Below, in pieces: positions 1 to 7,802 of a stretch of DNA of 21,357 bases. Each line of letters starts with the position of its first letter. The stretch's first letter is position 1. A program made the translations under genes and the position numbers. The notes below the pieces were generated by a model. The model searched no databases. It worked only from the letters and a program-made list of their open reading frames with translations, and had not been told where the DNA came from. The DNA lies in the NCBI GenBank assembly GCA_036648855.1, contig JAVWCU010000012.1:1-21357 (forward strand), read 5' to 3'. The DNA is from Faecenecus sp036648855. Its GTDB lineage: Bacteria > Bacillota_I > Bacilli_A > RF39 > UBA660.

Positions 1-54
1 CATACTTTTTTTTGGTTTCTTTTCTTCATCATCATTATTATTCAAAAAATTCAC
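1..54 (-). CDS. 5' end of an unidentified gene downstream of the VirB4 ATPase (partial)
   Basis: Only about 18 codons are visible before the window edge. Reading leftward, a GTG at 54-52 and a TTG at 45-43 are in the same open frame. A purine-rich AGGGGGTG lies about six bases before the TTG, and a further AAGGG lies before the GTG, so either could be the start. The visible N-terminus is hydrophilic, rich in Asn, Asp, Glu and Lys, with no membrane segment. It begins about 30 bases after the VirB4-like stop, so it is probably the next gene of the same operon. The product cannot be named from so little sequence. Confidence 0.4.
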   Translation of the reverse strand, partial: MNFLNNNDDEEKKPKKSM

Positions 55-84
55 CCCCTACCCTTGCTCGGTCTAACTATTAGT

Positions 85-1872
85 TTAAAAACCTCCACCG
101 GTTCCAAATGACTCTAATTCCTCTTTAGTTAGAATAACATTTATACGCATTCTCCGGCTTCCACAAACAAATAAAGCTTCTCCTTGTGAATAACGTTTGA
201 TACTCTCTTTTTCATTGTCATTCAAATCTATCAACATTGCTAAATCTTCAGTTGCTTGTTTCTTAAGACCCATAACTAGATAATATGAAGCATTATCAAA
301 TATAGCTTTTCCCTGAGTGATAACTCCAGGATCCGCAAAGTCACTCGGTTGTTGTGTGATTATAATTGATGCAGTATTATATTTACGAGCTCTTCTTTGA
401 ACTTGAGCTAGGAAGTCAGCTCCTAGTGTATTATTACCACTTAATAATACATGGGCTTCATCAACCATTAAAACTGTATTAATATCTTTATCTAAACATA
501 ATCCCCAAGCATACTTAAGAACATTAAAGAATAAAGCATTACGAATATTAACATCAGCATTCATAAGTTCCTTGATATTAAATACCATAAAGTCACTATC
601 TGATGCAATAGTTGTATGACCATCGAAATAGTACTTTAACTCTTTAGTCAATGGCCTAATTTTTAATTCAAGACGTTCCATAATATCTCTCTCATGAGTA
701 TGATCCGTCATAGACATAATTCTTCCTTTAATAGTGGCATGTACATCAGAGAAAGTAGGATAATCTTTAGAAGTGAAAGCCGAAAAATCACTATCAAAAT
801 CTATTGCAAAACGTTTATAAGTATCTTGTAATACTTCACTAAATAATGTTAAAACATCTTCTTCAATAGATGGATCATAATATTTCATAAATGCTTTTAA
901 AAACTGTAATGTTCTAGTTAAAACTGTATACCCTAATCCCTGTTTTATCTCTTCTTCATCGGCATCTACAATAATTTGTAGGGGATTAATCATTCCATAT
1001 TCCCCACCTTTTCCAAGGTCAACAGTATCTCCACCAAAAGTCTTTGCCATTTCTTCTAATTCATTTTCAGGATCTATGGCTACTATTTGACAACCATTAC
1101 GAATATGGCCTCTTAATACCAATTTAGCAGCTGTTGATTTACCAGAACCTGATGTTCCTAGAATAATTAAATTGGCATTATTACGGTTATTTTCTTTTTT
1201 TATTTGATATAAAAATTGATTAAATAAAATTACTCCCCCAGAAAAATCTACTCCAAGAAGTGTTGACAACCCTGGGTCTTTAATAGTATCAAAAATAAAT
1301 GGATACATAGCCGCGATTGTAACAGAAGGAATTGGAGTCCCAATTCTATCCTCAATATCTTGTTTTGGAAATATAGGAAGAATTGATTTCAAAACTTTTT
1401 CTTGCTCGAATCTAAGGGATATAGCTTTTAATTCCATTGCATCAAGATAGTTTTTAACATTTATCTTCTTCATTTCTAATTCTTCTCTAGTATTAGCAGT
1501 GATCATAATATGCATTTGAAAATCAAAAATACGAGCTTGAGAACCTGCTAACATAGAAGTAAAATACTCTAATGATTCAGCATCTTGTCTAATTCTTTCT
1601 TGAATAGTATTATCTTTTTCCTCTTGATATCTAACTTTTAAATCAGCAATCTGTTTATTTAGCATTTTAGACATAGTCTGAAATGGAACAGGGATATGCT
1701 TAATAACCACTTTTATTCCTGCCATACTAGTTAAATTTGACAAATATCCAGGTGCTATATATTTTGGATAAGAAACTACACTTAAAATAGTAGCGTATTT
1801 ATCGCTTATAAAGAAATCACTAGCATTAAATTGTAACCCCTTTGGGGCTATTTGTGTTTTTATATCTATCAT
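85..1872 (-). CDS. VirB4-like type IV secretion ATPase, ATPase half (595 aa)
   Basis: This is the energy-providing ATPase expected at the cytoplasmic base of a type IV secretion channel. The Walker A motif GTSGSGKS is at residues 239-246. The Walker B strand TVLMVDEAH is at 466-474, with Asp471 and Glu472. An ITQQPSDF segment at 505-512 matches the conserved Gln-containing strand of the VirB4/TraC/TrsE family. Residues 1-220 match the later part of the VirB4 N-terminal region, including the segment that leads into the LLGVD-type stretch before the ATPase core. At 595 residues it is shorter than many VirB4 proteins, because the first part appears to be encoded by the gene just upstream (1869-2420). 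The ATG overlaps that gene's TGA by four bases (ATGA), which suggests translational coupling; no strong ribosome site precedes it. The family call is sure; what it transports is not. Confidence 0.92.
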   Translation of the reverse strand: MIDIKTQIAPKGLQFNASDFFISDKYATILSVVSYPKYIAPGYLSNLTSMAGIKVVIKHIPVPFQTMSKMLNKQIADLKVRYQEEKDNTIQERIRQDAESLEYFTSMLAGSQARIFDFQMHIMITANTREELEMKKINVKNYLDAMELKAISLRFEQEKVLKSILPIFPKQDIEDRIGTPIPSVTIAAMYPFIFDTIKDPGLSTLLGVDFSGGVILFNQFLYQIKKENNRNNANLIILGTSGSGKSTAAKLVLRGHIRNGCQIVAIDPENELEEMAKTFGGDTVDLGKGGEYGMINPLQIIVDADEEEIKQGLGYTVLTRTLQFLKAFMKYYDPSIEEDVLTLFSEVLQDTYKRFAIDFDSDFSAFTSKDYPTFSDVHATIKGRIMSMTDHTHERDIMERLELKIRPLTKELKYYFDGHTTIASDSDFMVFNIKELMNADVNIRNALFFNVLKYAWGLCLDKDINTVLMVDEAHVLLSGNNTLGADFLAQVQRRARKYNTASIIITQQPSDFADPGVITQGKAIFDNASYYLVMGLKKQATEDLAMLIDLNDNEKESIKRYSQGEALFVCGSRRMRINVILTKEELESFGTGGGF

Positions 1873-2420
1873 ATTGGCATCACCGTCCCAAACTCTGTCG
1901 TCGTTCCTCCGTTAAGGAAGTTATCTAAAATAATTCTAATATCTTCATTACTGGTTTGTGATGAAGATAAACCACATGATGCTAAACCATTAATTAATAA
2001 TCTAACTTTTTTCTGCAATAAATCTATGTTTTTTTCTTTAAACATAATAAAGTATTCTGTATCTACAACGTTGTTATTCATAAAGTTATTACCTTTTTGA
2101 ATATCTTCATTAATTAATTTTCTAATTGCTGGATTCGTTGTTGTATTATATAAAAGTTGTAGTTGAGACATATAGACAGAAATATCAACAGGGCGATCTG
2201 CTACTATTAGCCAAAATTCAAAGTCTAATTGATTATAAACATTTTTTAAAGCAACTAAGACATTTGCCTGGGAGTCTTCATCAAGGATAAAAATATTCCT
2301 AGGGACTATCTTTACTCCTGTTACTTTCATTTGAGCTGGTAACATAATCATACCATTGTTAATACCTTGTATAGGAAGCCAATCTTCTGTATATCTAGAT
2401 CTATTATTTTTCTGTGCCAT
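1869..2420 (-). CDS. VirB4 N-terminal-domain protein (TrsD-like), separate polypeptide (183 aa)
   Basis: The protein begins with a short basic stretch and then DWLPIQGINNGMIML, which resembles the opening strand of VirB4/TraC N-terminal domains in Gram-positive conjugation systems. The alternating strand and helix pattern after it, including LDFEFWLIVADRPVDIS and the later EYFIMFK strand, also fits. It has no P-loop and no membrane segment. It overlaps the PrgI-like gene by 17 bases and the ATPase gene by four bases, so all three are translated together. An AAGGATGG ribosome site lies inside the end of the upstream gene. The inference is that it pairs with the ATPase half to make one functional VirB4, possibly as the membrane-proximal docking domain. 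The name TrsD-like rests on position and size. Confidence 0.75.
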   Translation of the reverse strand: MAQKNNRSRYTEDWLPIQGINNGMIMLPAQMKVTGVKIVPRNIFILDEDSQANVLVALKNVYNQLDFEFWLIVADRPVDISVYMSQLQLLYNTTTNPAIRKLINEDIQKGNNFMNNNVVDTEYFIMFKEKNIDLLQKKVRLLINGLASCGLSSSQTSNEDIRIILDNFLNGGTTTEFGTVMPI

Positions 2421-2721
2421 CTAAATAACACCATCCTTTCCAAATTAATTTCTGTCTTGTAGTGAAAAATTCATATGTCTCTACTAAAACATTTAAAACA
2501 TTATGATAGTAAGGAACTGGCGCTACCAAAACGCCTGAAATTACTGCTGGAGCAATACAAGCAACTGTAATAGCTGTTGAATTCATTAGATTTTGAAATA
2601 TCATAATGGCTAAAAAAGTAGTTCCTATTCCTATTCCAAATATAATTAGATCAGCAGGTCTAAACATACCAAATATTAATGTCCCTCTTTTTGTATTAGC
2701 TGGAATTAAATAATTATTCAC
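2404..2721 (-). CDS. PrgI-family / VirB3-like inner membrane protein (105 aa)
   Basis: This is a small two-helix membrane protein of the PrgI/TcpE/VirB3 group, which recruits or positions the VirB4 ATPase. It opens with YLIPANTKRG, has membrane segments at about residues 22-43 and 50-68, then a PVPYYHNV motif and a C-terminal RQKLIWKGW. The IPAN opening, the PVP-YHN turn and the final W+GW are typical of the PrgI family. The start is GTG at 2721-2719; an in-frame stop lies directly before it, so no earlier start is possible. The nearest AAAGGGA is about 13 bases upstream, a rather long spacing. It follows the VirB6-like gene by 22 bases and overlaps the VirB4 N-domain gene, which is the usual VirB6-VirB3-VirB4 order in Gram-positive systems. 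Confidence 0.85.
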   Translation of the reverse strand: MNNYLIPANTKRGTLIFGMFRPADLIIFGIGIGTTFLAIMIFQNLMNSTAITVACIAPAVISGVLVAPVPYYHNVLNVLVETYEFFTTRQKLIWKGWCYLDGTEK

Positions 2722-2743
2722 TTATATCACACTATCCCTTTCT

Positions 2744-4585
2744 TTATTTCTTCATACCCTTTTGAATTTCTTTTAAAGCATCTGTCATTATATCTTTCTG
2801 GCCTTTCTTTGCTTTAGACTCTTCTCGTTTGCGACCAGCTGCCACATACTTATTATCTTTAAGTTCTGTTGTTCCTTCAATTACTTTTTCTTTTGCTTCC
2901 GCCTGAGTCTCAGGACTATTCTTCACTTTAGTTTTATAAGCATCACGTTCTAAGGACACTTGGCCCATTTGCTTTTTTATATCTGCTCTTTTATTAATAA
3001 GATTCTGATAGGCTTCCTTTTTATCACTAGGTGATAAATTTTGGCTACTAGCACGGAATGTTTTAAAATCTGCATCATTTTTATTACCTTGCATAGACAA
3101 ATCAGAATACTGATTTTGATAAGCCTGATATCCTGAATCTTGACTAGCTATATTATCCGCTTCAGCATCTATTTGCCCAGCATAAGGAGCAAGAACCTTA
3201 TTACCTATATTATCATATTCTTGTTCTAAGCTTTGTTGTCCTCCCTTAGCTGCATTCTTTAAGTTTCGGGTAACTCCACCTCTTATACCAGTTTGATATG
3301 AGTCATCACCTGTTAACTTCTGAGCAATATCATTTGATTGTTTACGGTACTGATTAGCACCCTTCATTCCACCTTGTAGGCCTCCAGCTGCTCCATTTGC
3401 GAGACCAGCTTTTGCGCCTTCCCAGCCACCTTTTAATGATTTAGTTTGCATAACTCCAGTTATAGCACCACCAGCTGTTCCTGTGATACCTCCTAAAGCA
3501 GCACCACCTAAGAAACCAGCACCAGCACCTACCATACCCATAGCTTTACCTAGGAATGATCCTCCTTGTTCTACCTTAATTCCAAATATATCTGCAATAT
3601 ACTGTGGTGCTTGTTTAGCAAAGAAGAATATTCCTATAACTAGTAAAATAGAGACCAATCCGCCTATTTTACTACCATCAGAATTGACAAACCCAGTACC
3701 TGCTAAAAGTTGTCCGAGTAAAAATATAACAAAGTAAATAATGGCTAGTTTTATAAACAAATCAATATATGCTGTACCACACATCTTTATCCAACTTGAA
3801 AACGATTTTTTAGAGGCCTTTGGATCAGCATAGCTTATAATTGGAATGGGTGCTAGCAATTGCAAAATAGCTAGTTTTATAACTCGCACCGCTATATCTA
3901 CACAATAAGTTAAAAGAACAAAAGCTAAAAACAATCCGGTTATACCACTAAAACCAAACATGTATTTAAACATAAATGCACCTGAATTAGAGGGACAATT
4001 AATTGATACTAAATTAGCAACATTGGTAATTGTTAATTGTGGACCATTTAAACTGTCTTGAGATAAAATGTTTTCAGCTTCTGTCTGACAAGCCTCTGCC
4101 GGGGTAATAAAGGCTTTAAATGTTTGAGCCGCTATGGACTCTCCCATATACTTTACATTAGATCCTGAATTATTTCCTCCTTGTCCTGAAGAAGTTCCAA
4201 GGAGCAAACTAGGGATTGTTCTGACAATACTTGCCTGCATATCAATAGCTAATTTAAAAACCGGTTGGACTGCTAATAGCATAATTAATGCTATTACTAT
4301 TTTAACAACTATTTTACTAGTGCCATTTTCCTTATCATTTAATGCTTCGGGATTAACTACTACATTAAGTAAATTAATAGTCAGTTTGAAAAGCATAAAT
4401 ATTCCTAATACAACATAAACTCTACTAGCAAAATTATTAATCAAGTCTAAACTAATAGTAATTTTTGATACATCCATTAAAAGTCCCATCATTAATGATA
4501 CTAGGCTAAAAATCATTGAATCAATAGCTGCTGCTAACTGTACTAGTAGTTCAAAGAAAAGATTCGCCGGTAATACTCCTATCAT
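2744..4585 (-). CDS. VirB6/TrbL-like polytopic channel protein with long soluble tail (613 aa)
   Basis: About six hydrophobic regions are visible: residues 12-36, 50-75, 92-112, 210-245, 272-295 and 307-325. An extracytoplasmic loop with two cysteines (Cys166 and Cys197) lies between the third and fourth. The stretch LLAPIPIISY (243-252), followed by a basic KASKKSF cytoplasmic loop, is characteristic of Firmicutes TrbL/VirB6 proteins. Residues 340-410 are extremely rich in Gly and Ala. The last 200 residues are hydrophilic, rich in Gln, Lys and Glu, and probably helical or coiled-coil in the cytoplasm. The family forms the membrane channel of type IV secretion systems. It follows the second VirB2-like gene by 15 bases with a GGAGGT ribosome site in the gap, and precedes the PrgI-like gene. 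Confidence 0.85.
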   Translation of the reverse strand: MIGVLPANLFFELLVQLAAAIDSMIFSLVSLMMGLLMDVSKITISLDLINNFASRVYVVLGIFMLFKLTINLLNVVVNPEALNDKENGTSKIVVKIVIALIMLLAVQPVFKLAIDMQASIVRTIPSLLLGTSSGQGGNNSGSNVKYMGESIAAQTFKAFITPAEACQTEAENILSQDSLNGPQLTITNVANLVSINCPSNSGAFMFKYMFGFSGITGLFLAFVLLTYCVDIAVRVIKLAILQLLAPIPIISYADPKASKKSFSSWIKMCGTAYIDLFIKLAIIYFVIFLLGQLLAGTGFVNSDGSKIGGLVSILLVIGIFFFAKQAPQYIADIFGIKVEQGGSFLGKAMGMVGAGAGFLGGAALGGITGTAGGAITGVMQTKSLKGGWEGAKAGLANGAAGGLQGGMKGANQYRKQSNDIAQKLTGDDSYQTGIRGGVTRNLKNAAKGGQQSLEQEYDNIGNKVLAPYAGQIDAEADNIASQDSGYQAYQNQYSDLSMQGNKNDADFKTFRASSQNLSPSDKKEAYQNLINKRADIKKQMGQVSLERDAYKTKVKNSPETQAEAKEKVIEGTTELKDNKYVAAGRKREESKAKKGQKDIMTDALKEIQKGMKK

Positions 4586-4600
4586 AATATACCTCCAATT

Positions 4601-5107
4601 TTATTTTATACCACATAATGGGTCTGTTACTAAATCCTTAATTCCTGGCAATGAAAATAGCAATTCTATAATAGTAGGTAGAAAGAAAATAGCAACTGCA
4701 GCCATACATCTTTTAGCAAATGATGATGCAGCTTTTTTTAGGGCATCATTATCTCCTGAGAAAACTGCTTTACCAAAATCAACTCCCCCAAATAAAATTA
4801 ATAAAATTGGCACTATTATTTTAACATATCCGACTATCTTGTTGATATAATCTATTAATTCCGGATCAATTAATCCACATCCTACCTTTGTGTCTAGTAA
4901 AAGACCAGCTGAATATTCCTTAGTTAAATTGTGTTGCATTTTAACGGTCCCAGCCTCTTCCTTAATATTATATCTTTCATTAATTAAACCATTTAAAACT
5001 GGTTCTACTCCTTGTGCAGACACATTTTGTATATTGATAATCATACATAATATCAATAGACAAAAAGCAAAATATCCATAGTTATCTCGACAAGCCTTTT
5101 TTTTCAT
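4601..5107 (-). CDS. VirB2-like T4SS pilin B with signal peptide (168 aa)
   Basis: The protein has a basic start, a hydrophobic stretch and a likely signal peptidase site after Ala31 (NVSA), an extracytoplasmic stretch of about 60 residues, and then two membrane segments at about 92-108 and 136-155. A short polar loop GGVDFGKAV joins the two segments. The helix-loop-helix matches the smaller protein at 7440-7775 almost position for position, so the two are paralogous T4SS pilin-family proteins. Cys77 and Cys165 flank the helical hairpin, as in the paralogue. The open frame reaches a TTG at 5131, but the ATG at 5107 is preceded by AGGAGAG at nine bases and gives a proper signal peptide, so I chose it. 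It heads the VirB2-VirB6-VirB3-VirB4 operon behind its own promoter. Confidence 0.82.
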   Translation of the reverse strand: MKKKACRDNYGYFAFCLLILCMIINIQNVSAQGVEPVLNGLINERYNIKEEAGTVKMQHNLTKEYSAGLLLDTKVGCGLIDPELIDYINKIVGYVKIIVPILLILFGGVDFGKAVFSGDNDALKKAASSFAKRCMAAVAIFFLPTIIELLFSLPGIKDLVTDPLCGIK

Positions 5108-5144
5108 ACAATCTAACTCTCCTATACTCAATTATAATACATTA

Positions 5145-5172
5145 ATTATACCATATTAAAAAAAAATAGCAA
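5145..5172 (-). promoter_or_regulatory. Sigma-A-type promoter for the VirB2B-VirB6-VirB3-VirB4 operon
   Basis: On the minus strand there is a -35 TTGCTA (5172-5167), a 16-base spacer ending in TGG, and a perfect -10 TATAAT (5150-5145), so the -10 is TG-extended. It lies between the upstream terminator and the AGGAGAG ribosome site of the pilin gene, in the right order for a new transcription unit. Confidence 0.7.
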
Positions 5173-5218
5173 AATATATTTTGACATATATTTTAAAAAT
5201 TAAGGTTAATATTCTATC

Positions 5219-5256
5219 AAAAAATAAAAGGGCACTAAAATTTTTAGTCCCCTTTT
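5219..5256 (-). terminator. Rho-independent terminator after the 270-aa gene
   Basis: The arms at 5226-5240 and 5242-5256 form a 15-pair stem with a single C-C mismatch. The GC-rich part is read as AAAAGGGG...CCCTTTT on the minus strand. The minus strand then runs TTTTATTTTTT. The A-T pairs next to the loop would probably open. The long T run on the minus side shows it serves the leftward gene. Confidence 0.85.
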
Positions 5257-5287
5257 AATTAAATTATTTTATATTTATTATTTTATT

Positions 5288-5314
5288 AATATTCCTTAAT
5301 ATTCCTTAATATTC
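5288..5314. repeat. Short tandem repeat, 10-bp unit, about 2.7 copies
   Basis: The unit AATATTCCTT occurs twice and is followed by the partial copy AATATTC. It lies between the stop codon of the 270-aa gene and its terminator. No function is evident. Confidence 0.7.
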
Positions 5315-5329
5315 AACTTGTTTATTATA

Positions 5330-6142
5330 CTAGCGATATATAAAATTTTCACTTTTAGGTGGTACAAATTCATAGTTAGGCACATGTCTTGTAATTAATT
5401 CATTAGTTCCAATCAACTTATAATATTCATCAATAGTATCATAAATATCATCAACGCTTAAAATATAAGACATGAGATATTTACTTGCATCCACTAATTC
5501 TTTCGTATGAGCTTTAATAAAAGACATTGCGTCTAAAAATGGCACTACCGTTACATCAGTAAACTTCTTTGTAAGAGGGTTAAGCAAAGTTGTACAATCA
5601 AAAGTTGTTCCTGATATATATTCATGGCAATTTTTTCTATCTGCGATATATTCTTTCATATTAATAAACACTACTTCATTAGCTCCAGCAGCATCTTTAT
5701 ATAGTAAGAAAGCAAAATTCTCACCGCCTAATATTGTTTCTTCGCTACTTTCACTACGCTTTATATTCATTGTTGCAGTCAAAGCAGATCTTTCGCCTTT
5801 ATCACTATATTTGTATACAATTGGGAATTCTTTAAAAGAATCAAAGTCTATTGTGGTATTATCCTTCTTTAAATGATTAACCACATCTTCTTCTTCTTTG
5901 CTACTATTTTTCATATCCTCGTTAATATTAATACTATTTGAATAAGGCTCTGCTTCATGCTTATTATTTTTATTACTTAATAAAGAGATAGCCCCTCCTA
6001 GTAAAAATATTGCTAAAGTAGTACCTGCAATTGTTGTTATAACAATTTTTTGAGTTTTTTCCTTCTGATGAAGTTTAGCTTTTAATTCTTCTATTTCCTT
6101 CATTTCAGACATTTTTTTACTTTCTTCTTCATTAATAATCAT
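5330..6142 (-). CDS. Unknown bitopic membrane protein in the T4SS module (270 aa)
   Basis: I do not recognise this family. It has a charged N-terminus of about 30 residues rich in Glu and Lys that could form a short coiled coil, one membrane segment at about 33-55, a flexible polar linker (about 56-100), and an extracytoplasmic domain of roughly 165 residues. Cys172 and Cys183 are close enough to form a disulfide. The C-terminal part (about 200-250) looks helical. The layout of short cytoplasmic end, one helix and soluble outer domain is that of VirB8/TcpC-type scaffold proteins, and the position among T4SS genes fits, but no sequence motif proves it. It has its own strong promoter, an AGGGGG ribosome site about nine bases before the ATG, and a terminator, so it appears to be a single-gene unit. 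Confidence 0.8.
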   Translation of the reverse strand: MIINEEESKKMSEMKEIEELKAKLHQKEKTQKIVITTIAGTTLAIFLLGGAISLLSNKNNKHEAEPYSNSININEDMKNSSKEEEDVVNHLKKDNTTIDFDSFKEFPIVYKYSDKGERSALTATMNIKRSESSEETILGGENFAFLLYKDAAGANEVVFINMKEYIADRKNCHEYISGTTFDCTTLLNPLTKKFTDVTVVPFLDAMSFIKAHTKELVDASKYLMSYILSVDDIYDTIDEYYKLIGTNELITRHVPNYEFVPPKSENFIYR

Positions 6143-6174
6143 TATTTTATTCCCCCTTTTGAAATAATGACCAT

Positions 6175-6203
6175 ATTATAACACTTTTTGTTTAAATAAT
6201 CAA
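6175..6203 (-). promoter_or_regulatory. Sigma-A-type promoter for the 270-aa gene
   Basis: On the minus strand there is a -35 TTGATT (6203-6198), a spacer of exactly 17 bases and a perfect -10 TATAAT (6180-6175), preceded by TGT (TG-extended -10). The start codon is about 33 bases beyond the -10. Confidence 0.75.
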
Positions 6204-6240
6204 TCCTTACCGTATTTAGTGTGTTTTTGGCCTTTTTTAG

Positions 6241-7350
6241 TTACTTAATAATATATGGATTATCAAGAGTCCCTAAGCCTTTGCTAAATAAGACATTACT
6301 ATTCAAATAAATTACCGGTCTTAAAGAGGCTGTTGATCCTGCTCTTTTTTCTGCCACTGTACCAACATAGGAAGTATATACATTGTAGGTATCTTCTGCT
6401 GTAGCAGTTCCTAACCAATAATTAGAGTTAGTTATTTTATCCCCTTGCTTTACTAAGTAATTATAGTTTTGGCATGAGGAATCCTTAGTAGCTTTACAAT
6501 TTAAATCTAAACTAGCATTTAAGACATCATAGACTGGCAATAACCCAATTGGTTCAAGCTCCATAACCTGTCCACATTCTGCACTACCATCTTTAGATGT
6601 ATCAGTCTTAGAACGTTTTCCAATACAAAAGTTATTAGCAATCATTCTGGCTTTATCTAATTCAGTAAAAAACTTTTCATTATTATAGTAATTAACAAGA
6701 GTTTCTCTTATTCTACTCTTTGGATAATCATTTATTCCTACAGTGGAATCTTTTTCAGCATTATATCGGTCATCCCAAAGAACACTTGATTTGCTAATAT
6801 CATTATTATAAGATATAAGCTCTATGTTTCCTTTTTTATCAACTTTAACTATTCTCCATATACCTTTTGCAAAAGAAACATAATTATTAGGATTCTCTCC
6901 TCTAAATACTTTTTCCCCATTAAGATCATATATTCCACTACCATCACTAGTTAAATCAGTTTTACCTATAATAACTTCTCTTAGAGTTTTAGTACTATAT
7001 TTATCTCCACAAGTTAAGCTAGGGTTATAAAAATAGCGCTCTCCATTTTTCTTAACTGTTACTTTACCTTGACATGATGTGTTTTTATCTAGCAAATCAG
7101 ATAAACTTTTCATATATTTACCCGCAACTAAGGTACTAACATCTAGACTTACTTCTTCTCCCTCTATTTTGGGTAAAAGATTCTTATTACTTAAATAATA
7201 TTTTTCAGTTGCTTTAATCATTTTAGTTTCAACTTCATTATATGATAATTTACTGTTTGCCATAACTCCAAAAATAACAACGCCTAATATAACGACTACT
7301 ATAGCTCCCGTAATAGAGCCTAAAATAATATATAACTTTTTCTTTTCCAT
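6241..7350 (-). CDS. Membrane-anchored protein: pilin-like module plus DUF6273-like domain (369 aa)
   Basis: A basic start is followed by one hydrophobic segment (about 6-30); the rest is predicted to be outside the membrane. Residues 36-117 form a small module with a helix (NEVETKMIKATEKYYLSN), an LP..EGE turn, and Cys93 and Cys114 bracketing a beta hairpin. The same module occurs at the start of the 616-aa protein (17402-19252). Residues 156-369 form a DUF6273-like domain: an FAKGIWRIVKV opening, a central PIGLL strand, YWLGTA, LRPVIYLN and a final GTLDNPYIIK. Domains of this kind are found on Firmicutes surface proteins, mostly without known function. The gene has its own promoter and an AGGAG ribosome site. 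A role as a surface or pilus-tip component is inferred from architecture and context only. Confidence 0.8.
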   Translation of the reverse strand: MEKKKLYIILGSITGAIVVVILGVVIFGVMANSKLSYNEVETKMIKATEKYYLSNKNLLPKIEGEEVSLDVSTLVAGKYMKSLSDLLDKNTSCQGKVTVKKNGERYFYNPSLTCGDKYSTKTLREVIIGKTDLTSDGSGIYDLNGEKVFRGENPNNYVSFAKGIWRIVKVDKKGNIELISYNNDISKSSVLWDDRYNAEKDSTVGINDYPKSRIRETLVNYYNNEKFFTELDKARMIANNFCIGKRSKTDTSKDGSAECGQVMELEPIGLLPVYDVLNASLDLNCKATKDSSCQNYNYLVKQGDKITNSNYWLGTATAEDTYNVYTSYVGTVAEKRAGSTASLRPVIYLNSNVLFSKGLGTLDNPYIIK

Positions 7351-7377
7351 ATTAATCTCCTATCAATTTATATAAAT

Positions 7378-7406
7378 AGTATAGCAAATTTTTAAATTCG
7401 TTACAA
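7378..7406 (-). promoter_or_regulatory. Sigma-A-type promoter for the 369-aa gene
   Basis: On the minus strand there is a -35 TTGTAA (7406-7401), a 17-base spacer ending in TGC, and a -10 TATACT (7383-7378), again TG-extended. It lies directly after the upstream terminator; the -35 starts only one base beyond the terminator's T run. Confidence 0.7.
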
Positions 7407-7431
7407 CAAAAAAGGCACATGTTTGTGCCTT
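7407..7431 (-). terminator. Rho-independent terminator after VirB2-like pilin A
   Basis: A perfect 8-bp stem (7412-7419 with 7424-7431) reads AAGGCACA / TGTGCCTT on the minus strand around a 4-base loop. It continues into an unbroken T run. It begins nine bases after the pilin stop codon. Confidence 0.92.
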
Positions 7432-7439
7432 ACTCATTA

Positions 7440-7775
7440 CTATTTTGCTTGATCCCAACAATCACTCCAGTTTGCTTGTCCTGCTTCACTAGTACCTACA
7501 TCAGTACTTTTGAACATTCCAAATAACAAACTTACTATTGTAGTTACAAAGAATACTGCAACTGCAGCAATAGCTCTCTTAATTAATTTACCAGTTGCTG
7601 CTTTGATTTCTTTATCATCACTTGATAAAACAGCTTTCCCTAAATCAATAGATCCCATTATAATTAATATAATTGGAATACCTATTTGAATAATAGGAAA
7701 AATTCCTTGTCGTATAAATTTTATAATTGTCAATAAATTAGGATCACAAGTTGCTAAGATTTGAAATATATCCAT
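7440..7775 (-). CDS. VirB2-like T4SS pilin A, no signal peptide (111 aa)
   Basis: A short polar N-terminus with Cys10 precedes two membrane segments (about 24-41 and 68-86), joined by the loop GSIDLGKAVLSSDDKE and followed by a polar tail with Cys106. The core matches the second VirB2-like protein at 4601-5107: a PIILI helix, the G..D.GKAV loop, and the KR..AAVA.FF..T helix. This arrangement is that of Firmicutes T4SS pilin/TrbC-VirB2 proteins, which form the extracellular fibre or part of the channel. It has no cleavable signal peptide, so it may insert through its own helices. The start is an ATG with GGGAGG eight bases upstream. It sits alone between a near-consensus promoter and a strong terminator, which suggests it is made in excess over its neighbours, as expected for a major subunit. 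Confidence 0.82.
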   Translation of the reverse strand: MDIFQILATCDPNLLTIIKFIRQGIFPIIQIGIPIILIIMGSIDLGKAVLSSDDKEIKAATGKLIKRAIAAVAVFFVTTIVSLLFGMFKSTDVGTSEAGQANWSDCWDQAK

Positions 7776-7802
7776 AATTAAATACCTCCCTTGTATATAT
7801 TA

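Noticed and set aside
1852..2100. Plus-strand open frame of 82 codons
   Set aside because: Lies antisense to the VirB4 N-domain and ATPase genes; no ribosome site, no recognisable protein.
3483..3737. Plus-strand open frame of 84 codons, rich in Pro and Ala
   Set aside because: Mirror image of the Gly/Ala-rich part of the VirB6-like gene; composition is explained by that.
4134..4418. Plus-strand open frame of 94 codons
   Set aside because: Antisense to membrane segments of the VirB6-like gene; no promoter or ribosome site.
4890..5081. Plus-strand open frame of 63 codons
   Set aside because: Antisense to the signal peptide region of pilin B; no supporting signals.
5288..5314. Tandem AT-rich units as a possible CRISPR or operator array
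   Set aside because: Only about 2.7 copies of a 10-bp unit without spacers, in an AT-rich 3' region; listed only as a short repeat.
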